Assembly (NCBI GenBank): GCA_002364005.1
Contig: DEXG01000027.1
Span: forward strand, 1 to 32,911
Length of the DNA: 32,911 bases
DNA from: Phycisphaerales bacterium UBA3190
GTDB taxonomy: Bacteria > Planctomycetota > Phycisphaerae > Phycisphaerales > UBA1924
Direction of reading: 5' to 3'
Of this stretch, positions 24,644-32,911 are shown piece by piece; position 1 is the stretch's first letter, and the number at the start of each line of letters is the position of its first letter. The notes beneath the pieces were generated by a model. That model did no database searches and had not been told where the DNA came from. It saw nothing but the letters and a program-made list of their open reading frames with translations. A program made the translations under genes and the position numbers.

Positions 24644-24748
24644 ATGCGCACATATCGTATGGTGTGCGTGTCTACCCCAAAGCGGGTACGATTGCACCCC
24701 TCCGATCGTGCGCCAGGCACGGTCGTTGATCGATTCATTCGGTTTTGA
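24644..24748 (+). CDS. Possible 34-codon leader peptide before the pilus-like operon
   Basis: A short frame encodes a basic 34-residue peptide (MRTYRMVCVSTPKRVRLHPS at its start). AAAAGGA lies 6 to 7 nt before the ATG, a better ribosome-binding site than many genes here. The stop at 24746-24748 is 13 nt before the next start at 24762. It may be a translated leader that tunes the operon. Its length makes chance a serious alternative, and an inverted repeat, CGCACA/TGTGCG, overlaps its first codons. Confidence 0.28.
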   Translation: MRTYRMVCVSTPKRVRLHPSDRAPGTVVDRFIRF

Positions 24749-24761
24749 ACCGGGAGATCCC

Positions 24762-26759
24762 ATGGCTTCTTCGAATATCTGCTGGGGCATCGAGATGGGC
24801 TACGGCGCCATCAAGGCCCTGAAGCTCGAGAACGACGGCGGTGAGTACAAGGTGCTCGATTACGCGGTCATCAACCACCCCAAAGTGCTCTCGACCCCCG
24901 AACTGGATCAGACCGACGCGATGCGCGTCGCGCTGGGCACGCTGGTCAACCAGCACGATCTGAGCAACGCACGCATCGCTGTGTCGCTGCCCGGGCATCA
25001 GAGCTTCGCACGCTTTGCCAAGCTGCCGCCCGTCGAGCCCAAGAAGGTGCCCGACATCGTCAAGTTCGAAGCGGTCCAGCAGATCCCCTTCCCGCTCGAA
25101 GAGGTCGAGTGGGACTACCAGACCTTCGTGTCGCCCGATTCGCCCGATGTGGAGGTTGGCATCTTTGCCGTCACCCGTCAGCGCATCATGGATCAGCTTT
25201 CCATGCTGACCGATGTCGGTCTCACCCCCGATCTTGTGACGCTGTCGCCCATCGCCGCGTACAACGCGCTGGCCGTGGATCTGGGCTTCACCGCCGACAC
25301 GCCCGGGACGATCATCCTTGATATCGGGACCGTCGCGACCGACATGATCATCGCTGAAGCGGGTCGTGTCTGGGTGCGAACCTTCCCGATCGGTGGGCAT
25401 CAGTTCACCGAGGCGCTCGTGAGCGCCTTCAAGCTCAGCTACTCCAAGGCCGAGAAGCTCAAGCGCGAAGCGGAGCAGTCCAAGCACGCCCGCCATGTAT
25501 TCCAGGCGATGCGTCCGGTGTTCAGCGACATCGTGCAGGAGATCCAGCGTTCGATCGGGTTCTACCAGTCCGTACACCCCGACGCGGACCTCAAGCGGCT
25601 GGTCGGGCTGGGCTCGACCTTCCGGCTCCCGGGCTTGCGCAAGTACCTCAAGCAGCAGACCGGTATGGATGTCTACCGCTTGGAGCAGTTCAAGAAGATC
25701 TCGATGGACGGCCCGCAGGCCGGCGAGTTCCAGGCCGCGAGCTTCAACCTGGCCACGGCATACGGCTGTGTGCTCCAGAGCTTTGATCAAGCGCCCATGC
25801 AGGCCAACCTGATGCCCGTGCAGGTCATCAAGGAAGCGATGTGGAAGCGCAAGGTGCCCTACTTTGCGACCGCCGCGGGTCTGGCTGCTGCCGCTGCTGG
25901 TGCGATGTTCATTCGCCCGCTGCTCGACGACAACGCGTTCCAGAGCGCGAGCAAGCCGCAGATCCTGGCAACGGTTTCCAACGAAGCCCGCACCCTGGCA
26001 GGGGATGCGGAAGAGGCTGGCGTCACCGACAGCACCCAGGCGGACCTTCGCGGTGCCCAGATCGTGGGGCTGCTCGATGGGCGTGGGTACTACACCAACA
26101 TCCTCGAAGACACCGCACGCCTGATCAGCATGGTCGACAGCAACGCCCAGTCGGCGGCGGCGAACGATCCGCGTCTGGCCGAAGCGTTGCGGAACCACGA
26201 GGCGATGAAACTCGTCACGATGACCAGCGAGTACCTGACCACCCCCGACGCGGTGCAGAGCAGTTCGACTGGCCGCCAGCCGCGGGGCGCTCAGCGTGAC
26301 CCGATCGACAATGTCGATCCCGCGTTGCAGCCCATTCAGGACAAGCGACGCATCAAGGTGACGGCTCAGTTTGAGATCCCCCTGGGCGATGCGGATGTGT
26401 TCCTGCTCGATCAGGTTGAGCCCGTGCTGCGAAACCAGATGCAGCGTGACGGGGCACCGTACACGATCGTCATGAGTCAGGCCGAGCCGTGGACTGACAG
26501 TTCTGCGACCACGGGTCGTGGAACGAGCCGGCCTAGGCCCGGCGGGCAAACCGGCCGCATCATCGATGATCGCCAGAGTACCGGGCGGACTTCGACGAAT
26601 ATTGATTCGCTCGCCCCGATCATCAATCCTGACGATGTCCGCGATCGGTCATCCTCGGGCTCAGACGAGCCGGCCAGCACGACGGTCACCATCACCTGGT
26701 ACGCGGTCATCGACCCGATGGACGATACCACCAACGCGAACAACGGAGATCAGCCGTGA
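24762..26759 (+). CDS. PilM-PilN fusion, type IV pilus/T2SS-like platform protein
   Basis: The 665-aa product joins two parts of the pilus inner-membrane platform. Residues 1-340 are a PilM-type actin-like ATPase: WGIEMGYGAIKALKL at the N-terminus, LPPVE and QQIPFPLEEVEWDYQ in the middle, the phosphate motif DIGT at 187-190, and GLGSTFRLPGL at 282-292. Directly after comes NLMP at 349-352, a basic stretch and a membrane segment at 365-387. That is the layout of a PilN N-terminus, whose INLLP-like motif docks into PilM. The remaining 275 residues would be periplasmic, with a ferredoxin-like part near 520-565 and a disordered Ser/Thr/Arg-rich linker. ATG 24762 has GGGAG upstream. The stop overlaps the next start as GTGA. 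Confidence 0.82.
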   Translation: MASSNICWGIEMGYGAIKALKLENDGGEYKVLDYAVINHPKVLSTPELDQTDAMRVALGTLVNQHDLSNARIAVSLPGHQSFARFAKLPPVEPKKVPDIVKFEAVQQIPFPLEEVEWDYQTFVSPDSPDVEVGIFAVTRQRIMDQLSMLTDVGLTPDLVTLSPIAAYNALAVDLGFTADTPGTIILDIGTVATDMIIAEAGRVWVRTFPIGGHQFTEALVSAFKLSYSKAEKLKREAEQSKHARHVFQAMRPVFSDIVQEIQRSIGFYQSVHPDADLKRLVGLGSTFRLPGLRKYLKQQTGMDVYRLEQFKKISMDGPQAGEFQAASFNLATAYGCVLQSFDQAPMQANLMPVQVIKEAMWKRKVPYFATAAGLAAAAAGAMFIRPLLDDNAFQSASKPQILATVSNEARTLAGDAEEAGVTDSTQADLRGAQIVGLLDGRGYYTNILEDTARLISMVDSNAQSAAANDPRLAEALRNHEAMKLVTMTSEYLTTPDAVQSSSTGRQPRGAQRDPIDNVDPALQPIQDKRRIKVTAQFEIPLGDADVFLLDQVEPVLRNQMQRDGAPYTIVMSQAEPWTDSSATTGRGTSRPRPGGQTGRIIDDRQSTGRTSTNIDSLAPIINPDDVRDRSSSGSDEPASTTVTITWYAVIDPMDDTTNANNGDQP

Positions 26760-28117
26760 GTAAAGTGCTCGATTTCATCAAAGGCAATCTGATCATCGTG
26801 ATCTCGGTGGTGCTGATCCTGGCGCTGCTGCCGACGGGCTATGTGTTCTCCGGCAAGTGGAACAGCAAGGTCCAGACGAAGGTCAAGGAAGCCTACGACA
26901 AAGAGAAGCGTGGCCTGACCTCGAGTGGGCGCGTGAACTACGCCCTGCCCGCCGTCCTTGAGGGCGAGCAGGACATCAGCGAATCTCGCGCGCCCAACAC
27001 CGCGGTGACCAACTTCTATAAGCAGGCCAAGGATGCCCGCATCGCGCAGGTGAACGAGGTGGCCGAGCGTGGTGAGGCGTTCAACCAGGGCGACCATGTT
27101 GAGCTGGTCCCGGGCCTGCTCCCTGAGGCACCGGATCCCCGCACCCGCGCCCGTCTGGGGCGTGCGATGAGCGAGGCGATCGCGGGCACGCAGGATTCTC
27201 CCTCGGTCTACCGACGCAAGCTGCAGCGGCTCAACGCTGGCTCGCCGCCCAACCCTGAGACGCTGGTGCAGACCATCGAGCAGATCAAGGTCCAGCTTGA
27301 ACAGGAGTTCAAGAGCGCCAATGCCGACGGCAACATGACCGATGAGCAGAAGAAGCGTCTGGAAGACGCCCTGACCGCTCGTCGACTCAGCGCGTATATC
27401 GGGCAGGCCAAGTCGCTGACCTTCTTCTGTGATACCAGCGCCATTGTCAATGGCAGCGCCGCCGGCGAGACGACCACGGTCACGCGGGAGGGGTACTCGA
27501 TCATCCCGGCGACGAACTGGTCCCCGAGCCAGATCACTGAGAGCGTCGCGTTTACCTGGTTGTGGGATTACTGGATCGTCAGTGATATCCTCGATGCCGC
27601 CGCATTGGCCAACTCCAACGCGGCCTCGGGGGCGATGTCTGTGCCCGAAGCACCAGTCAAGCGCATCGATCGGATCAGGGTCTCCGGCCTTGATCTCAAT
27701 CAGGGCGAAGCCGCTGATGCAGCGGGCGGTGGGCGTGCCATCCGTGGCGGCGCAGCTGATCCTGTTGCCGAGGCCACGGCCAGTATCACCGGTCGCGAGC
27801 CCGCCCAGCCGGGCAGCCCGTACGACCTGCGCACCGTCGAGGTCGTCGCGGTGGTCAGCTCCAAGGACCTGCCCAAGTTCATCGATGCGATCGGCAAGGT
27901 CAACTTCATGACCGTGCTGGATCTGGATATGGAGTCGGTGGATGTCTGGGAAGAGCTGCAAGAGGGCTATTACTACGGCGAGGACCATGTCGTGCGGGTT
28001 TCGATGACCATCGAGACCGTATGGCTGCGATCCTGGGTTGCCCCGCTTATGCCCAACCCGGTGAAGGAAGCACTCGGCGTCCCCGTTACGCAAGCCCTGG
28101 GTGATCCAGAGGGCTAA
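26756..28117 (+). CDS. PilO-like platform protein with one membrane helix
   Basis: The 453-aa product has a short cytoplasmic start, one membrane segment at about residues 11-30 and a long periplasmic part. Helical, charged sequence follows the membrane (about 35-60 and 160-205). A likely ferredoxin-like domain near 360-425 contains the strand VEVVAVVSSKDLPKFIDAIG. This topology and the position after a PilM-PilN gene fit PilO, which pairs with PilN, but the sequence is too diverged for certainty. The start is GTG 26756, overlapping the previous stop by 4 nt, with GGAG upstream, so translation is coupled. It ends 69 nt before the third gene of the set. Confidence 0.6.
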   Translation: MSKVLDFIKGNLIIVISVVLILALLPTGYVFSGKWNSKVQTKVKEAYDKEKRGLTSSGRVNYALPAVLEGEQDISESRAPNTAVTNFYKQAKDARIAQVNEVAERGEAFNQGDHVELVPGLLPEAPDPRTRARLGRAMSEAIAGTQDSPSVYRRKLQRLNAGSPPNPETLVQTIEQIKVQLEQEFKSANADGNMTDEQKKRLEDALTARRLSAYIGQAKSLTFFCDTSAIVNGSAAGETTTVTREGYSIIPATNWSPSQITESVAFTWLWDYWIVSDILDAAALANSNAASGAMSVPEAPVKRIDRIRVSGLDLNQGEAADAAGGGRAIRGGAADPVAEATASITGREPAQPGSPYDLRTVEVVAVVSSKDLPKFIDAIGKVNFMTVLDLDMESVDVWEELQEGYYYGEDHVVRVSMTIETVWLRSWVAPLMPNPVKEALGVPVTQALGDPEG

Positions 28118-28186
28118 ATCCCGAGGCCAAGACTAGCCAGGGCATGATCGCGAACCTGATTTTTCACGCACACAAGCGAGAACGAT

Positions 28187-30160
28187 ATGAAACTCAAAGG
28201 CGTCAACCCATTTCAGCAGCACATCGAGAAGATCGTGCTTGGGCTCGTGCTGGTCATCCTGCTTGGGGTGATCGCGTTGCAGTTTGTGACCACGCCCAAC
28301 AACATCGAAGATGGCGGGCGTTCGATCGCTCCGGCGCAGGTCTACACCTCGCTTGAGTCGCAAGCGAATCAGCTTCAGAGCCAGATCACGGACCTGAACC
28401 CGGCGCTGCCCGATGTCAAGCCCGTTGATCTCGTGCAGCGATACAACAACGCGTTCGAGAACGCCGGCTCAACCCGACTGGCACTCTCCAGCTCCCTGGG
28501 GCAGGGCGTCGATATCGCTCAGGCCACCGGCACTGATGTGCAGCAGGTGAAGGGGATTGAGAGCGGTCCGGTCGCGGCACTCGATGTTCCAGCAACCACG
28601 ACACCCGTTGCGGTCTCGCAGTGGGCAACCCTTGACCCGTACGCGGTGCAGACCGTGCCGGAGTACGCCGACTATGTCCCTGCCCAGCAGCCATTCGACT
28701 TCCCGTCGATCAGCATTGAGGCGACATTCAGCGGCACCGAGCTGGAAGCCGTCCTTTCTGGGGAAAACGGTGGGAGCACCATCCCGCGTCGATTCTGGTC
28801 CGCGACCGGGATCGCGATCCTCGGCTTCGAGGTTGAGCGTCAGCGTTTGATGCCCGATGGCTCGTGGTCTGCCTCCGAATCGATCCAGACCCCACCACAT
28901 ACCCCAATCCCGACCAACGCGATCAACAGCGAATCAGGCCTGCAAGAGCTGGTCACCGTGATCGGCAATGCCGCCCGGGCTGTCGACGATGTGGCTCGCC
29001 CGATGTTCCCGCCAACCATCGCCGGCTCGGCTTGGACGCCGCCCAGCGAGCGGGTCGCCTTGGAGGGGGCATCAGAAGACGATCAGATCAAACGCCTGCA
29101 GCGCCAGCTTGAACGCGCCCGTGGTGAACTTGAGCGTCTTTCAAACCCGCCTCGGCCGACAACACAAAGCCCACGCGATCAGCGACCCGGTGGCGGCAAG
29201 ACCAGCGACCCCGCTCCATCTCGCAATAACCCGTCAAATACGACGAACGATCGCAATCGCCAGCGTATCGAACGGGTTCGTGAAACAATCACGCGGCTGG
29301 AAGATGAACTCAAGGACCTGGGCGTGGAAGAAGTCACTAGCAGCGTTCGCGTTCGGACATCCGCTCGCGATGTGCAGTCGGTGCTGGAAACTGAAGCAAT
29401 CGAGCTTTGGGCTCATGATCTGGGCGTTGAGCCTGGTGCGACATACCGCTACCGCACCCGCGTGGCCGTCAACAACCCGCTGTTCCGCAAGAGTGCGGAG
29501 CTCGACCCGGACGACGCCGCCCAGCAGGCGTTGACCCGAGACCCCATCGCCCGGGGCGATTGGTCTGAATGGTCATCTCCCGTCGTAGCAGGGGCACGAG
29601 AGTACTTCTTCGTGACTTCGGCCAATCTGGGCACGGCTGGGGATACATCGCCAGCTCGCGCAACGGTTGAGCTGTATCAGATGTACTACGGCCATTACCG
29701 CAAATCGACCCTGACGGTCTCGCCTGGCGACATGCTCTCGGCGAGTGTTCGGGTCTCAGGCGATCTGCTCGCGTTCGATACCCAGACGGTCCCGGTGGCT
29801 GATGCGTCCAAGTTCGTTGAATCGCTCGGAGGCGATGCCGCCGCGAGTGATCTGCCTGAGGGCATCAGTGAGCTTCCTGGGCGTGTTCGCATCGATATGG
29901 GCGTCTTCGTGCTTGATGTGTATCAAGGGCAGGAGCAGACCACCACCGGTTTGGGTGGGCAGCAGCAGAGTGTGATCCAGGTTGTGCTGCGAAATAGCGA
30001 CGGCGAGGTGATCGTTCGGACCGAACAGGCCGACGAATCTTCGCTGGCCTACGCCCTGGCGGCCGAATCAGCATCGTCTGCATCTTCGACCCCGCTGCGT
30101 TCGCCCGGTGAGCAAGCGATCTCGCCAAGTGCTGGGCTTTTCGAGCCCGCAGATCCTTAA
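28187..30160 (+). CDS. Single-pass periplasmic protein of the pilus-like operon
   Basis: The 657-aa product has one membrane segment at about residues 14-34, so nearly all of it should lie in the periplasm. Coiled-coil-like charged segments flank a Pro/Arg/Asn-rich linker near 303-325 and 360-380. A domain that resembles fibronectin type III follows (ATYRYRTRVAVNNPLF and then WSEWSSPVV). A later Gly/Gln-rich stretch precedes the C-terminus. It occupies the PilP position of a pilMNOP order, but I see no PilP signature, and it is far longer than PilP. ATG 28187 has no good ribosome-binding site. A terminator follows at 30214. The secretin (PilQ) and pilins are not in the window. Role is inferred from position alone. 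Confidence 0.65.
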   Translation: MKLKGVNPFQQHIEKIVLGLVLVILLGVIALQFVTTPNNIEDGGRSIAPAQVYTSLESQANQLQSQITDLNPALPDVKPVDLVQRYNNAFENAGSTRLALSSSLGQGVDIAQATGTDVQQVKGIESGPVAALDVPATTTPVAVSQWATLDPYAVQTVPEYADYVPAQQPFDFPSISIEATFSGTELEAVLSGENGGSTIPRRFWSATGIAILGFEVERQRLMPDGSWSASESIQTPPHTPIPTNAINSESGLQELVTVIGNAARAVDDVARPMFPPTIAGSAWTPPSERVALEGASEDDQIKRLQRQLERARGELERLSNPPRPTTQSPRDQRPGGGKTSDPAPSRNNPSNTTNDRNRQRIERVRETITRLEDELKDLGVEEVTSSVRVRTSARDVQSVLETEAIELWAHDLGVEPGATYRYRTRVAVNNPLFRKSAELDPDDAAQQALTRDPIARGDWSEWSSPVVAGAREYFFVTSANLGTAGDTSPARATVELYQMYYGHYRKSTLTVSPGDMLSASVRVSGDLLAFDTQTVPVADASKFVESLGGDAAASDLPEGISELPGRVRIDMGVFVLDVYQGQEQTTTGLGGQQQSVIQVVLRNSDGEVIVRTEQADESSLAYALAAESASSASSTPLRSPGEQAISPSAGLFEPADP

Positions 30161-30213
30161 GCGGCTTGAGCTGAGTTCATCTGGAATGGCTGGTCCAACC
30201 ATGCTGATTCATG

Positions 30214-30236
30214 AGCCCCAGAGACTGGGGCTTTTT
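30214..30236 (+). terminator. Terminator of the pilus-like operon
   Basis: AGCCCCAG pairs with CTGGGGCT around an AGA loop and runs into a T-tract followed by CAT. It lies 54 nt after the last stop and separates the operon from the rRNA transcription unit. Confidence 0.92.
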
Positions 30237-30447
30237 CATGGGATGCTTTCATGGGAAGAAGGAGCGGTGGGGTGGTGGCTTGTGCGGGTCTGTGCGTGGA
30301 ATCAGGGGGTTCTGAGAAGGATTGAGGAGGGGATTGAGGAGGGGATTGTGGTGGGTCTGCGGGAGTGTGTGCGTGGAGGATGCGCAGGAGTGTGGTGGTG
30401 ATCGTAAAGAATTGTGAGACAAGGGGCTGAATTGTTGCTGAAGCAAT
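30237..30447. other. G-rich spacer before the 23S promoter
   Basis: No gene is supported. The plus strand is unusually G-rich and C-poor over much of this stretch and holds the 12-bp tandem repeat at 30319-30354. An imperfect dyad, AATTG and CAATT with TTGCT/AGCAA inside, lies at 30429-30447 next to the -35 box. Confidence 0.5.
30319..30354 (+). repeat. Three 12-bp G-rich tandem units
   Basis: GGATTGAGGAGG occurs twice in direct succession and is followed by the variant GGATTGTGGTGG. The many GG runs could form a two-layer G-quadruplex on the plus strand. It lies about 95 bp upstream of the 23S -35 box. Confidence 0.8.
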
Positions 30448-30475
30448 TTGACGGGCGATTTGAGCGGCCTATCAT
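30448..30475 (+). promoter_or_regulatory. Promoter of the 23S rRNA unit
   Basis: TTGACG at 30448-30453 and TATCAT at 30470-30475 are separated by 16 bp, and each matches the sigma-70 consensus at five of six positions. The discriminator after the -10 is a run of C residues, as in growth-rate- and ppGpp-controlled rRNA promoters. Initiation near 30482 would give a leader of roughly 315 nt before mature 23S. This is the best promoter match in the window. Confidence 0.75.
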
Positions 30476-30798
30476 CCCCCCGCCTCTCAACGGAGGCGAA
30501 ACCGATCTGAACCGGCTGGCCCGGGGATAGATCAGCTTCTCTGACAAGTGGATGACGACGAGCGGAACTCAGATCGCCGAGCTTCAAAGGAGGCCCGGTA
30601 GTGTGTCTTTAGGGACATGCGTTGAGGCTGAGTTCGGCAATAACTAACTGAGAAATCTCTTATGCGTCGAAATGGTGCTCCCGTCACATGGCCTATGCCA
30701 GGGCATGTGAAGGAGAGTTGGTCGTCCTAGCCGGCAGGTTAGGGAGGCCATTGGGGCATCGATTTGGGTTGACTTTCGGGTCGGCATCAGGTCGGTGT
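30476..30798 (+). other. 23S rRNA leader with processing hairpins
   Basis: The leader holds no tRNA and no 16S sequence that I can find. GCCTC/GAGGC near 30482-30496 makes a short hairpin. A longer one at 30678-30715 pairs TCACATG with CATGTGA and CTCC with GGAG across a small internal loop. Such elements could guide RNase III trimming, together with sequence beyond the window that would pair with the 23S 3-prime side. Confidence 0.5.

Positions 30799-32911
<2,113 letters not shown>

Noticed and set aside
24735..26549. 604-codon open frame on the minus strand opposite the PilM-PilN gene
   Set aside because: High GC content keeps antisense frames open. The plus-strand protein has recognisable PilM motifs, while the antisense product has none and no ribosome-binding site.
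26750..28093. 447-codon minus-strand frame opposite the PilO-like gene
   Set aside because: Antisense shadow with no motif. The plus-strand gene is coupled to its neighbour by a GTGA overlap.
30476..30798. Possible tRNA or remnant 16S in the 23S leader
   Set aside because: I found no T-loop or acceptor-stem pairing, and no universal 16S segment.

Overview
The window is GC-rich and almost fully coding. It reads like a chromosome piece from a planctomycete of the class Phycisphaerae. Four things point there: a secreted repeat protein ending in a dockerin-like module with a terminal Gly-Cys, a 23S rRNA gene with no 16S gene upstream, a glutamyl-tRNA synthetase with an insert after KMSKR of the kind I associate with planctomycetes, and several membrane proteins carrying Cys-x2-Cys zinc-ribbon elements. 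The lineage call is inference from gene content.

Layout. 1-134: two tandem copies of a 43-bp hairpin-forming repeat. 135-4706 (minus): two paralogous four-helix membrane proteins followed by gltX. 5038-7107 (plus): an EF-G paralog with a strong terminator. 7108 to about 9050: a visibly more A/T-rich stretch with a secreted Cys-rich protein and a multi-helix zinc-ribbon membrane protein. 9989-12091: glnS and a small membrane protein. 12423-15053: a large exported repeat protein with the dockerin-like module. 15142-16563 (minus): phosphomannomutase/phosphoglucomutase. 16718-17437: an exported YciI-like protein. 17445-18647 (minus): a class V aminotransferase, diverging over 48 bp from scpA, which is translationally coupled to a GNAT acetyltransferase. 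20186-21482: a small acidic membrane protein and a family-4-like uracil-DNA glycosylase. 21483-22942: a possible structured transcript, a His-rich copper-binding lipoprotein and a small basic protein, both on the minus strand. 23198-24574: a MEMO-family protein. 24762-30160: three genes resembling the inner-membrane platform of a type IV pilus or type II secretion machine, the first being an apparent PilM-PilN fusion. 30214-30798: terminator, G-rich repeat, a strong promoter and a roughly 320-nt leader. About 30799 to the end: 23S rRNA, cut by the window edge.

How the genes work together. Two aminoacyl-tRNA synthetases, the EF-G paralog and the 23S rRNA are translation functions. ScpA and the glycosylase serve chromosome organisation and repair. 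The mutase supplies sugar phosphates for envelope polymers. The pilus-like operon and the dockerin-tagged protein belong to the cell surface.

The observations I rate highest are: the PilM-PilN fusion that keeps a PilN-like docking motif; a repeated promoter layout (TANNNT ending 6 to 8 nt before the start codon, no Shine-Dalgarno) suggesting leaderless mRNAs for at least four genes; a shared CAT after the T-tract in five of eight terminators; a family-4-like glycosylase lacking two of four Fe-S cysteine ligands; and an autonomous 23S transcription unit.
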